Numbered from the stretch's first letter, positions 7,312-15,909 are shown. The stretch is DNA of 64,000 nt from Pseudoxanthomonas sp. Root65 (GCF_001427635.1 NZ_LMHA01000002.1:852336-916335), one strand, 5' to 3'. Translations and numbers: made by a program. Notes: generated by a model not told the origin, from the sequence alone.

Positions 7312-8850
7312 ATGAAAGGGACGTCTCTGATGGACGTGGCACCGCTGGCACTGGCGGTCGGGCTGGGCGTGCATGCGGGGCAGGCGACCGCGCAGGAAGT
7401 GGCCGCACCCGCGACACCGCCCCCGCCGATCCCGACGCAGCCTTACGAGATCACCGCCGATGCGCGGCTGGACGCCCTGCAACGGCAGCTCAACGAGCAG
7501 ACCCAGCGCCTGCAGCAGATGCGTGAGCTGATGCAGGCACAGGAGCAACAGATCTTCGGTCTGCAGAATGCGTTGAACGAGGAGATCCTCGCCAACGCGC
7601 GCGCACGTGGCGCGCCTGCGCCGGTGATCGTGCCATCGCTGAACCAAGCCCCGACGTTCCGCGATACCCCGGCGGGCGCGCCGGGCTACATTGTCGTCGG
7701 TCCGCAGCCGGCACCGGAACGTGCGGCGCCCGCAGAGGGAGCCGCTGCCGTCCATGACGCCACGCAGGTCGCGCAGGCCGGGGCGCCTCGCGGCACCCCA
7801 TCTACGTCGAGCGCGCAGGCGCAATCACCGGCCGCGTCCGGCAGCGACGCGCAGACTCCGCAACGGGTAGGGCAGGCGCCGGAGAGTGACTCGCGGCCGC
7901 CGGAAGTGGCGCAGATCTTCGACCAGCCCGGCGTGCTGACGCCGAAGGGCAAGCTGGTGCTGGAACCGGCCATCCAGTACGGCTATTCGGCGAACGACCG
8001 CGTCGCGCTGGTCGGCTACACCATCATTCCGGCCATCCTGATCGGGCTGATCGATGTGCGGCAGGTGAAGACCACCACCGCGGTCGCCACGCTGACCGGG
8101 CGCTACGGCGTCAGCCGGCGCATGGAACTGGAAGCCAAGCTGCCCTATGTCTACATCCACAGCGATACCGTCAGTCGCGAGATCTTCACCGGTTCAGCGC
8201 AGGACCGCGTGTTCAATGCGCGCGGCAGCGGCATGGGCGACGTGGAGGTCACCGGGCGCTACCAGCTCAATCGTGGCGGCGCCGACAAGCCGTTCTACAT
8301 CGCGTGGCTGCGCTACAAGAGCCGCACCGGGCGCGATCTGTTCGACGTCACCACCGATTGCGTGACCCGCTGCGTCGCCAATACCACCGGCACCGGCCTG
8401 CCGTTGGACCTGCCCACCGGCAGTGGCTTCAATGCGCTGCAACCCGGCATCACCTGGCTGTATCCCTCAGATCCAGTGGTGTTCTTCGGCAGCCTCAGCT
8501 ATCTGCACAACTTCAAGCGCAGCGATGTGTCGCGGCGCGTGCTGGGCGGGCAGACCGAGTTCCTGGGCGACATCAAGGCCGGCGACATCCTCGGCTTCAA
8601 CCTGGGCATGGGCCTGGCGCTCAACGAGAAGGCCGCCATCAGCATCGGCTACGACCAGAGCATCGTCGACAAGACCGAGCAGGACGGTGAAGAGGTCGCA
8701 GGCGCCGTACGCACGACCCTGGGCACGCTGTTGCTGGGCGGGACGTACCGCTTCAGCGACCGCATGTCGTTGAACGTCGCGCTCGGCGTGGGCGTCACCC
8801 GCGATACGCCGGACGTGACCTTCACCGCGCGCCTGCCGATCAACTTCTGA
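7312..8850 (+). CDS. Outer-membrane beta-barrel with N-terminal coiled coil (FapF-like transporter)
   Basis: The 512-residue product starts with a signal peptide (to about QATAQ), then a proline-rich stretch. A coiled coil of heptad-like sequence follows (about residues 55-95, LDALQRQLNEQTQRLQQMR and on). Then comes a long Pro/Ala/Gln linker and, from about residue 200, an amphipathic beta-strand pattern ending in Phe (ARLPINF), typical of an outer-membrane barrel. A coiled coil plus linker plus barrel is the plan of FapF, the trimeric Fap exporter. The ATG at 7312 follows AAGGGGAAGG; upstream in-frame codons lack a signal peptide. It is the last gene of the cassette, and a short TGACCT/AGGTCA palindrome follows its stop. 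Substrate specificity is inferred. Confidence 0.72.
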   Translation: MKGTSLMDVAPLALAVGLGVHAGQATAQEVAAPATPPPPIPTQPYEITADARLDALQRQLNEQTQRLQQMRELMQAQEQQIFGLQNALNEEILANARARGAPAPVIVPSLNQAPTFRDTPAGAPGYIVVGPQPAPERAAPAEGAAAVHDATQVAQAGAPRGTPSTSSAQAQSPAASGSDAQTPQRVGQAPESDSRPPEVAQIFDQPGVLTPKGKLVLEPAIQYGYSANDRVALVGYTIIPAILIGLIDVRQVKTTTAVATLTGRYGVSRRMELEAKLPYVYIHSDTVSREIFTGSAQDRVFNARGSGMGDVEVTGRYQLNRGGADKPFYIAWLRYKSRTGRDLFDVTTDCVTRCVANTTGTGLPLDLPTGSGFNALQPGITWLYPSDPVVFFGSLSYLHNFKRSDVSRRVLGGQTEFLGDIKAGDILGFNLGMGLALNEKAAISIGYDQSIVDKTEQDGEEVAGAVRTTLGTLLLGGTYRFSDRMSLNVALGVGVTRDTPDVTFTARLPINF

Positions 8851-8859
8851 CCTGTCAGG

Positions 8860-9234
8860 TCAGCTGGCCCGGCCCTGCCACCACAGCCACAGCGCCGCCG
8901 CGAGCATCAGCCATTCGGTTGCCGCCAGCAGCAGCGTGGTGGATTCCACCGGCCACCAGCGCAGCAGACTGACGCTGCGGTAGAGCACGATGGGCAGATA
9001 CAGCGCGAGCGCCAGCACCAGGCCGGTACGCATCTGCTGGCTCCACGCAAGCCAGGCGAACAGGAACGCCAGGCCGAGTTGCAGGCCTCCGTAGATCGTC
9101 AGGTATTCCGTCTGGCCCGAGCGGCTGAGCGTCGTGTAGCCCAGTGCCGTGGCGGTGCGGGCAGGTGCGAACGTGCACCAGCCTGCCAGGAGCAGGTAGA
9201 CCACTGCATTGAGATAGAGGTAGAAAGCCGTCAT
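8860..9234 (-). CDS. Small integral membrane protein, DUF4345-like
   Basis: Starting from the ATG at 9234, the 124-residue product contains four hydrophobic helices: FYLYLNAVVYLLLAGWCTF, an internal YGGLQLGLAFLFAWLAW, LVLALALYLPIVLYRS and a C-terminal LLLAATEWLMLAAALWLWW. The family resembles DUF4345, small four-helix inner-membrane proteins of unknown role. A longer frame extends to 9345, but its extra residues look like untranslated leader. It is convergent with the barrel gene, with stops 10 bp apart, and divergent from the next gene. The call rests on membrane topology and resemblance only. Confidence 0.7.
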   Translation of the reverse strand: MTAFYLYLNAVVYLLLAGWCTFAPARTATALGYTTLSRSGQTEYLTIYGGLQLGLAFLFAWLAWSQQMRTGLVLALALYLPIVLYRSVSLLRWWPVESTTLLLAATEWLMLAAALWLWWQGRAS

Positions 9235-9366
9235 GGGAGGTCCCGGTAGGAATGCGTGCCTATCTCGCCGGGCGACTGGTGACGAGCCGGTGAACATGCG
9301 GAGAATCCCGACAACGCCGCGCGGTATGCGCCGATCCACCGCCACCTGTCATAACCGGATGCTGAG

Positions 9367-9385
9367 GGCTCCTTCCGAAGGAGCC
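9367..9385 (+). promoter_or_regulatory. Hairpin sequestering the ribosome binding site of the DUF4124-like gene
   Basis: GGCTCCTT (9367-9374) pairs perfectly with AAGGAGCC (9378-9385) around a 3-base loop. AAGGAG is also the best Shine-Dalgarno sequence for the GTG start at 9390, so the site would be occluded when the stem is formed. Confidence 0.5.
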
Positions 9386-9389
9386 TGCC

Positions 9390-9839
9390 GTGTCCCGATC
9401 CTCCTCCTGCGCAGGGCGCATCGTGCTGGCCTGTGTGCTCGTGGCCATGGGCAGCGCCACCTGGGGCAACGATCCCGTCCACAAATGCCGCGGTGCGGAC
9501 GGGCAGTCGCACTACCAGTCGGCGCCGTGCGCATCGACACAGCGCACGGAATGGGTACGCGAGTACCCACCCGATCCACCGGCTCCCGTCGCCGCCGCGA
9601 CGTCCACACGGGAAGCGCGTACGGCGCGACGCGCGGAAAGCCCACACAAGCCTAGCCGCACGGGAACTCGCCGCTCCAGCGCATCAGCCACCGGCGCGGT
9701 GATCTCGATGCATCGCGATGCCGCCGCCTGCGCGCGTGCGAAGAAGGCGCGCGACCAGACGTATGCCAGGCTCGGCCTGAAGCGGGACTTCGCGACCAGC
9801 CGAAAGCTGGACGACCGGGTCAATGCGGCCTGTCGTTGA
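9390..9839 (+). CDS. Secreted DUF4124-like small protein
   Basis: This 149-residue product has a signal peptide (ends near ATWGN) and a short N-terminal DUF4124-like motif, VHKCRGADGQSHYQSAPC, with two cysteines. A basic, low-complexity Arg/Ser/Thr linker follows, and then a C-terminal helical segment (AAACARAKKARDQTYARLGL) with two more cysteines. DUF4124 proteins are common periplasmic proteins of unknown function in gamma-proteobacteria. The start is GTG 9390, chosen because AAGGAG lies 6 bases upstream; that site is inside a perfect hairpin. It is convergent with hemN, with 9 bp between stops. Confidence 0.72.
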   Translation: MSRSSSCAGRIVLACVLVAMGSATWGNDPVHKCRGADGQSHYQSAPCASTQRTEWVREYPPDPPAPVAAATSTREARTARRAESPHKPSRTGTRRSSASATGAVISMHRDAAACARAKKARDQTYARLGLKRDFATSRKLDDRVNAACR

Positions 9840-9848
9840 AGGCGCAGC

Positions 9849-11255
9849 TCAGACCGTGCGCGAGAACCGGGAGGCGTCCGGCGCGGCCGCGGGCGCCAGG
9901 TAACGGTCGAAGCACATGGCGATCACCCGCAGCAGCAGCCGGCCTTTCGGCGTGGCCTGGAAGCCGACCCGCGTGAATGCCAGCAGGCCGTCGTCCGCCA
10001 GCGCCTGCAGGCGGGGCAGGGCATCGGCGAAGTACGTGGCGAAGTCGAGTCCGAACCGGTTGCCGATACGCGCATAGTCCAGTCGCCCGTGGCACATCAG
10101 TTCCTGTATCACTTCAGCGCGTATCACATCGTCGCGATCCAGTGGCATGCCACGCCACACCGGCAGCCTGCCGTCATCGATGGCCCGCTCCCACCCGGGG
10201 ATGTCGCGCGGATTCTGGCTGAAGCTGTCGCCGACATGGCTGATCGCACTCACGCCGAAGCCGACCAGGTCGCTTTCGGCATGGGTGGTGTAGCCCATGA
10301 AGTTCCGGTGCAGGTCGCCACGCGCTTGCGCCCGTGCCAGGTCGTCGCCGGGCAGCGCGAAGTGATCCATGCCGATGTAGACATAGCCGGCTGCGACCAG
10401 GCGTTCGATGGCGCATTGCAACAGCGCCAGCTTCGTCTCCGGGTCCGGCAGTTCCTCCTGCGTGATGCGCTGCTGTGGCTTGAACAGCTGCGGAAGATGC
10501 GCATAGCTGTACACCGCGATGCGGTCCGGGCGCGCGCCCACCACGATGTCCAGTGTCCGCGCGAATCCTTCCCGCGTCTGCCGGGGCAGGCCGTAGATCA
10601 GGTCGATGTTCACCGAACGCAGGCCATGCTCACGACACGCCGCCATGATGGCCAGCGTCTCGTCGATTCCCTGCAAACGGTTCACCGCCTTCTGCACGAC
10701 GGGATCGAAGTCCTGCACGCCCAGACTGGCACGATTGAAACCGACCCGTGCGAGTTCGCCGATGTCCGCCGGCGTCACGAAGCGCGGATCCAGTTCGATC
10801 GAAAAGTCCATCGTGGCGGCCGCCGCGAAACTGAACTGGCTGCGCAGTTCCGCCACGCAGTCCGCAATCTGCACGGGGGTCAGGAAGTTCGGCGTACCGC
10901 CGCCGAAATGCAGCTGCACCACCGGCCTGCCGCTGTCGAACAGCGGCGCCATCCGTGCGATCTCGCGGTACAGGTAGTCCAGGTAAAGCTCGCCGCGCGC
11001 CTTGTCGCGCGTGATCACCCGGTTGCAGCCGCAGTAGAAGCACGGACTGGTACAGAACGGCACGTGGACGTACAGCGACAGAGGGCGCGCATGCTCCTGG
11101 CGGTTACTCGCCGAGGCGTGCTCGCGCAGTTCCTGCGCCCCGAAGCGGGCGCTGAACTGCGGCGCGGTCGGATAAGAGGTGTAACGCGGCCCCGGCGTGT
11201 CGTAGCGCCGCAGCAGGTCCGCATCGAACAGCGGGGAGGGAGAGTCGATGCCCAT
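9849..11255 (-). CDS. hemN: Oxygen-independent coproporphyrinogen III dehydrogenase
   Basis: A radical-SAM enzyme that decarboxylates coproporphyrinogen III to protoporphyrinogen IX without oxygen, in the cytoplasm. The 468-residue product from ATG 11255 shows YDTPGPRYTSYPTAPQF near the N terminus, as in E. coli HemN. It has the 4Fe-4S motif Cys68-x3-Cys72-x2-Cys75 in VPFCTSPCFYCGC, the LHFGGGTPNFL segment, and the C-terminal HemN domain. A perfect FNR/Anr-type box lies 36 bp upstream, which fits induction under low oxygen. Starting 12 codons earlier is possible but would add a non-conserved leader. The assignment is secure. Confidence 0.96.
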   Translation of the reverse strand: MGIDSPSPLFDADLLRRYDTPGPRYTSYPTAPQFSARFGAQELREHASASNRQEHARPLSLYVHVPFCTSPCFYCGCNRVITRDKARGELYLDYLYREIARMAPLFDSGRPVVQLHFGGGTPNFLTPVQIADCVAELRSQFSFAAAATMDFSIELDPRFVTPADIGELARVGFNRASLGVQDFDPVVQKAVNRLQGIDETLAIMAACREHGLRSVNIDLIYGLPRQTREGFARTLDIVVGARPDRIAVYSYAHLPQLFKPQQRITQEELPDPETKLALLQCAIERLVAAGYVYIGMDHFALPGDDLARAQARGDLHRNFMGYTTHAESDLVGFGVSAISHVGDSFSQNPRDIPGWERAIDDGRLPVWRGMPLDRDDVIRAEVIQELMCHGRLDYARIGNRFGLDFATYFADALPRLQALADDGLLAFTRVGFQATPKGRLLLRVIAMCFDRYLAPAAAPDASRFSRTV

Positions 11256-11290
11256 GGCGTACAGGCTAGGGGTCGTACCTTGCGGCCGCA

Positions 11291-11304
11291 TTGATCGGAA
11301 TCAA
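11291..11304 (-). promoter_or_regulatory. FNR/Anr box upstream of hemN
   Basis: TTGATCGGAATCAA is a perfect match to the FNR/Anr consensus TTGAT-N4-ATCAA. Its centre is about 42 bp from the hemN ATG. A weak -10-like TAGCCT (minus strand, 11268-11263) sits where a class II FNR promoter would need it. That places the start of transcription at or within a few bases of the start codon. The box overlaps the stop of the upstream MFS gene. Confidence 0.8.
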
Positions 11305-12581
11305 TTCGCGCGCGGATCGTCGACCTTGGCCTCGGGGGCGGCATCCGGGATTTCGGGCAGCATCTCCAGCGCGGCAGGCGTGGTGCGCAGCATCGGATGG
11401 AAACGGGCCGGATGGAGCAGATCGCGCACCTTGAACAGGCGGCGTCCGCCCGCCACCACCGCGAGCAGGCCCAGCGTGCTGGCGAAGAACACCGGCAACG
11501 CCTGCGGACCGAAACGCTGCATCAGCGCGCCAGCGGCGGCAGGCCCGATCGCCGCGCCGATGCCGTTGAGCAACAACAACGCACTGCAGCCGGCCAGCAA
11601 TTGCTCTGGCGGCAGGCGGTCCAGCAAGTGCGCCACGGCCAGCGGATACAGCGCGAACGCCAGCCCCCCGAACAGGAAGAACAGCGCCTGCGCCTGCCCA
11701 TCGAAGCGCAGTACGAGCAACGCCGTCGCTGCACCTGCGGCGGCCACCAGCGCCAGCGTGCTGCGCCGGTCGCCACGGTCGGACAGGCGTCCTATCGGCA
11801 ACTGCAGCGCGGCGCCGCCGATAATCGTAACGGCCATGAACACGCCGATGCCGGCACGATCCAGCCCCAGCGAGGCGGCATACACCGCACCCAAACCCCA
11901 GAACGCGCCCAGTGCCAAACCCGCCAGTACGGCGCCTGCCGCGGCACTTGGCGCCGCGCGGCAGATCTCCAGCAGATGGATCTTCGGTGCCACGGTCAGT
12001 ACCGGTGGCGTGAGTCGCGTCGCGCTGACGGGGAGAATGGCCAGCGCGAACAGGATGGCCACCACGCTGAACAGTACCGGGCTGCACGGGGGCTGCAGGT
12101 CGAGCAGCAACTGGCCCGCGGCCAGCGCCAGCAGCGACACCACCATGTACACCCCGAACACACGGCTGCGATGTTCGGGCGCGGCTTGCGCGTTCAACCA
12201 GCTTTCGATCACCGTGCACAGCCCGACCAGCGCCATGCCGGTGACCACGCGCAGCGCCATCCAGCCGGCGGGCTCCAGCCACAACGGGTAGACCAGCACC
12301 GCGGCGGCGGCGAGCGCGGCATGGAAGGCGAAGGCACGGATATGGCCCACACGCCGGATCAACGGCGGCGCGGTGAACGTTCCCAGGAAGAAGCCGATGA
12401 AGTAACCCGACATCACCAGGCCGGTCGTACGTTCGCCCCATCCCTCGGCCTGGCTGCGCATGGCGAGAAGGGTGCCCAACAGTCCGTTGCCGGCCAGCAG
12501 CAGGGCGACACTGGCGAGCAGGGCGGTGATCGGAAGCAGGATGCGGAGCACGGGGCGCGGACGGTTCCTCGATGACGACAC
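11301..12581 (-). CDS. MFS transporter, YcaD-like
   Basis: The 426-residue product has the twelve-helix pattern of the major facilitator superfamily. Features resemble E. coli YcaD: MSGYFIGFFLGTFTAPPLIRR, a LRVVTGMALVGLCTVIESWLN helix with the conserved ESW, and ALQLPIGRLSDRGDRR in the central loop. The natural substrate is unknown. The chosen start is the GTG at 12581 (SSSRNRPRP follows); a GTG 15 codons downstream is also possible. The open frame continues upstream without a credible signal. It is divergent from the molybdopterin oxidoreductase gene, with about 130 bp between starts. Its 3' end carries part of the hemN Anr box. Confidence 0.85.
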   Translation of the reverse strand: MSSSRNRPRPVLRILLPITALLASVALLLAGNGLLGTLLAMRSQAEGWGERTTGLVMSGYFIGFFLGTFTAPPLIRRVGHIRAFAFHAALAAAAVLVYPLWLEPAGWMALRVVTGMALVGLCTVIESWLNAQAAPEHRSRVFGVYMVVSLLALAAGQLLLDLQPPCSPVLFSVVAILFALAILPVSATRLTPPVLTVAPKIHLLEICRAAPSAAAGAVLAGLALGAFWGLGAVYAASLGLDRAGIGVFMAVTIIGGAALQLPIGRLSDRGDRRSTLALVAAAGAATALLVLRFDGQAQALFFLFGGLAFALYPLAVAHLLDRLPPEQLLAGCSALLLLNGIGAAIGPAAAGALMQRFGPQALPVFFASTLGLLAVVAGGRRLFKVRDLLHPARFHPMLRTTPAALEMLPEIPDAAPEAKVDDPRAN

Positions 12582-12711
12582 GCGACATGCTAGCAAGCCG
12601 ACGCTGAGCGACCGGTTCACGCTCGCCCAGCAACGCAATGCATGCGTGTCGCGAGATGCCTTCAGGTATCCTGCGGCGATAACGACGATGGCTGCATGGC
12701 GGAATGTTCCG

Positions 12712-15012
12712 ATGACTGAGCGCAAGATTCCCGGCATCGACGAGTACGAGGGAGCGGCCGGTGGTTGGGGCGCGCTGGCTGCTGTCGCACGTGCGGTGAA
12801 GAGCCAGATGGCGGTCGGTCGCGAGACCTCGGCGTTGCGTCGAGTCAACCAGCCCGCTGGCTTCGATTGCCCGGGTTGCGCGTGGCCCGATCCCAAGCAC
12901 ACCTCGTCGTTCGAGTTCTGCGAGAACGGCGCCAAGGCAGTGTCGTGGGAAGCCACGGGCAAGCGCGCGACGCCTGCCTTCTTCGCTGAGCACACATTGT
13001 CCGAGCTGTGGGAATGGAGCGACCACGCGCTGGAAGACGAAGGCCGGCTGACGCACCCGATGGCGTACGACGGCGAGACAGACCGCTACGTGCCGATCGG
13101 CTGGGAGGACGCGTTCAGCCGCATCGGCGAGGCGCTGCGCGCGCTCCCGCATCCGGACATGGCCGAGTTCTACACCTCCGGCCGCACCTCGAACGAGGCC
13201 GCCTTCCTCTACCAGCTGATGGTGCGCGAGTACGGCACCAACAACTTCCCCGACTGCTCCAACATGTGCCACGAGGCGACCAGCGTGGGCCTGCCCGAGT
13301 CCATCGGCGTGGGCAAGGGCACGGTCACGCTGGACGATTTCGCCCACTGCGATCTGCTTTTCAGCTTCGGCCACAACCCCGGCACCAACCATCCGCGTAT
13401 GCTGTCCACGCTGCGCGAGGTATCGAAGCGTGGCGTGCCGATCGTCGCGGTGAATCCCCTGCGCGAACGCGGTCTCGAGCGCTTCACCTCGCCGCAACAT
13501 CCCGCCGAGATGCTGACCAACACCGCCACACCGATCGCGCAGACGTATTACCAGGTGAAGATCGGCGGCGACATTGCGCTGCTGAAGGGCATGATGAAGT
13601 GGCTGCTGGACGCCGATGCGGACGATCTCGCTGCGGGTGGGAAGGGCTTACTCGACCATGCCTTCATCGCCGAACACACCGAAGGTCTGGAGGCGCTGCG
13701 CGAGGATCTGGCGAATACGACGTGGGAGCAGATCGTCGAGCATGCCGGCCTGAAGCGCGAGGATATCGCCGCCGCCGCGCAGCTCTACGCAAACGCCGAA
13801 CGCGTGATCCTGTGCTACGGCATGGGCATGACCCAGCACCGCCGTGGCACGCAGAACGTCCAGCAGATAGCCAACCTGATGCTGCTGCGCGGGAACATCG
13901 GCAAGCCCGGTGCCGGCATCGCGCCGATCCGCGGGCACTCCAACGTGCAGGGCGACCGCACGGTCGGCATCACCGAAAAGCCCACGCAGGCACTGGTCGA
14001 TGCGATCAAGCGGACCTACGGGTTCGAGTTTCCGCTCACCCACGGCCATGATGCGGTGGAAGCCGTGCGCGCGATCCGCGATGGCCGCTCGCGGGCGCTG
14101 GTGTGCATGGGCGGCAATCTGGCGGTCGCCATGCCCGACCCGGAAACGACCATCCCCGCGATGCGCACGCTCGACCTGGTCGTGCACATCGCCACCAAGT
14201 TGAACCGCTCGCACCTGATCCCCGCCAGGCAGGCCTTCCTGCTGCCGTGCCTGGGCCGCACCGAGCGCGACGTGCAGGCCAGCGGCCCGCAATCGGTGAC
14301 GGTGGAGGACTCGATGTCGATGGTGCACGCCTCGCAGGGCGGCCTGGCACCGGCCTCCGAGCACCTGCTGTCGGAACCGGCCATCGTCGCCGGCATCGCC
14401 AAGGCCACGTTGCCGCACACCAAGGTGGACTGGGACGGACTGGTCGGCGACTACGACCGCATCCGCGACGACATCGAAGCGGTGTTCCCGATCTTCCGCG
14501 ATTTCAACCGCCGCGTGCGCGAGCCGGGCGGCTTCCGCCTGTACATCGGCGCGTCCGAGCGCGACTGGGGGCCGCGTGGCAAGGCCCGGTTCCTGGTCGC
14601 ACCCGGACTCGGCGAGGATCCCGTCGGCGGCGGACACGAGCTGCTGACGTTGACCACGGTCCGTTCGCACGATCAGTACAACACCACGATCTACGGCTTC
14701 GATGATCGCTACCGTGGCGTCAGCGGCCGGCGCGACGTGGTGTTCCTCAATCGCGACGACATGAAGGCGCGCGGCGTGGCGCATGGCGATCCGATCGAGA
14801 TCGTGTCGCAGGTGGCAGGCGCGTCGCGCACGGTGTCGGGGTTCATCGCGGTCGAATACGACCTGCCTCGCGGATCGGCGGCGATGTACTACCCGGAAGG
14901 CAACCGGCTGGTGCCGCTGGACAGCCACGATCCGCAATCCGGTACGCCGGCCTACAAGTCGATTCCGGTCACGATACGCACGCTGCGCGATCCGCATGCC
15001 GATGCCGGCTGA
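12712..15012 (+). CDS. Molybdopterin-dependent oxidoreductase, YdeP/FdhA-like alpha subunit
   Basis: This 766-residue protein matches E. coli YdeP along its length: YEGAAGGWGAL near the start, GFDCPGCAWPDPKH, EFYTSGRTSNEAAFLYQL, NNFPDCSNMCHE, IGHNPGTNHPRML-type sequence, GKPGAGIAPIRGHSNVQGDR, and VRSHDQYNTTIYG near the C terminus. The family binds bis-MGD cofactor and is annotated as formate-dehydrogenase-like, but the substrate is not established. YdeP is linked to acid resistance in E. coli. There is no N-terminal CxxC ferredoxin-type cluster and no signal, so it is cytoplasmic. ATG 12712 is preferred, ATG 12688 possible. It overlaps fdhD, which supports a working molybdoenzyme pair. Confidence 0.9.
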   Translation: MTERKIPGIDEYEGAAGGWGALAAVARAVKSQMAVGRETSALRRVNQPAGFDCPGCAWPDPKHTSSFEFCENGAKAVSWEATGKRATPAFFAEHTLSELWEWSDHALEDEGRLTHPMAYDGETDRYVPIGWEDAFSRIGEALRALPHPDMAEFYTSGRTSNEAAFLYQLMVREYGTNNFPDCSNMCHEATSVGLPESIGVGKGTVTLDDFAHCDLLFSFGHNPGTNHPRMLSTLREVSKRGVPIVAVNPLRERGLERFTSPQHPAEMLTNTATPIAQTYYQVKIGGDIALLKGMMKWLLDADADDLAAGGKGLLDHAFIAEHTEGLEALREDLANTTWEQIVEHAGLKREDIAAAAQLYANAERVILCYGMGMTQHRRGTQNVQQIANLMLLRGNIGKPGAGIAPIRGHSNVQGDRTVGITEKPTQALVDAIKRTYGFEFPLTHGHDAVEAVRAIRDGRSRALVCMGGNLAVAMPDPETTIPAMRTLDLVVHIATKLNRSHLIPARQAFLLPCLGRTERDVQASGPQSVTVEDSMSMVHASQGGLAPASEHLLSEPAIVAGIAKATLPHTKVDWDGLVGDYDRIRDDIEAVFPIFRDFNRRVREPGGFRLYIGASERDWGPRGKARFLVAPGLGEDPVGGGHELLTLTTVRSHDQYNTTIYGFDDRYRGVSGRRDVVFLNRDDMKARGVAHGDPIEIVSQVAGASRTVSGFIAVEYDLPRGSAAMYYPEGNRLVPLDSHDPQSGTPAYKSIPVTIRTLRDPHADAG

Positions 15013-15811
15013 TCGCATCGAGGGCCTGGCGCGGCGCGATGTCGTCGACGTCACCGGCGGCGAGTCGACCATGCGCGAAGACCGGTTGGCCGAAGAAGTG
15101 CCGCTGGCGATCCACTGCAACGACGAACCGCTGGCGGTGATGATGGTGTCGCCGTGCGACCTGCTGGATTTCGGCCAGGGCTTCGCGATGACCGAGCTCG
15201 GCCTCGCGGCGGATGAGCTGGTTGCGGTGGAGACGCAATCGCTGCTGGAAGGCATCCGGCTCGATCTGCGCACGCGCCATTCCGTGGCTACGCGCGGCGC
15301 GCAACAACAACGCTGGCTGCCGGGGCGCAGTGGCTGCGGCATCTGCGGTCAGCGTCATCTCGAAGATGTGGTCAGGACGTTGGAGAACGTGCCACGGGGT
15401 AGGGGCATCGATCCATCCGCACTGCAGGTCGCGCTGGTCGGGATCAAGCAGCGGCAGCCCCTGAATGCCGCCACCGGCGCCATCCACGCGGCCGCATGGG
15501 CGCAGGCCGACGGCACGCTGGTGCTGGTGCGGGAAGACGTCGGTCGCCACAACGCGCTGGACAAGCTGATCGGCGCGATGCAGCAGCGCGGCATCGACGC
15601 CGGATCAGGATTCGCCCTGGTCACCAGCCGGGCGAGTTACGAGATGGTGGCGAAGGCGGCAATGGCCGGCATTCCACTGCTGGCGGCGATGTCGGCGCCG
15701 ACCGCCCTGGCGGTGGATCTCGCGAACGGATGCGGCATGACCCTGGCCGGTTTCGTGCGCACGCGACGCCACGTGGTCTACAGCCATGCGTGGCGCCTGG
15801 CGGACGCCTGA
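14996..15811 (+). CDS. fdhD: Formate dehydrogenase accessory sulfurtransferase FdhD
   Basis: FdhD moves sulfur from IscS to the bis-MGD cofactor before insertion into formate dehydrogenase-type enzymes. The 271-residue product has EEVPLAIHCNDEPLAVMM near the start, the active-site Cys114-x2-Cys117 in GRSGCGICGQ, REDVGRHNALDKLIG, and the SRASYEMVAKAAMAGIP segment characteristic of FdhD. ATG 14996 (or 15002) overlaps the end of the oxidoreductase gene by 11-17 bp, so the two are translationally coupled. A GC-rich palindrome without a T-run follows (about 15822-15842). Confidence 0.93.
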   Translation: MPMPADRIEGLARRDVVDVTGGESTMREDRLAEEVPLAIHCNDEPLAVMMVSPCDLLDFGQGFAMTELGLAADELVAVETQSLLEGIRLDLRTRHSVATRGAQQQRWLPGRSGCGICGQRHLEDVVRTLENVPRGRGIDPSALQVALVGIKQRQPLNAATGAIHAAAWAQADGTLVLVREDVGRHNALDKLIGAMQQRGIDAGSGFALVTSRASYEMVAKAAMAGIPLLAAMSAPTALAVDLANGCGMTLAGFVRTRRHVVYSHAWRLADA

Positions 15812-15909
15812 GTATCCGGCGGCCGCGCTAGTCGGCGCGGCTTCCCGCCCATGATTGCGCAGCCGGTGCGCTCATCGCGTGTCCGGCGTCCCTGCCGGGC
15901 GGCTTCCTT

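Noticed and set aside
11266..13500. 744-codon minus-strand ORF through the MFS gene and YdeP-like gene
   Set aside because: It is out of frame with the MFS protein, lacks membrane helices, and crosses the divergent promoter region.
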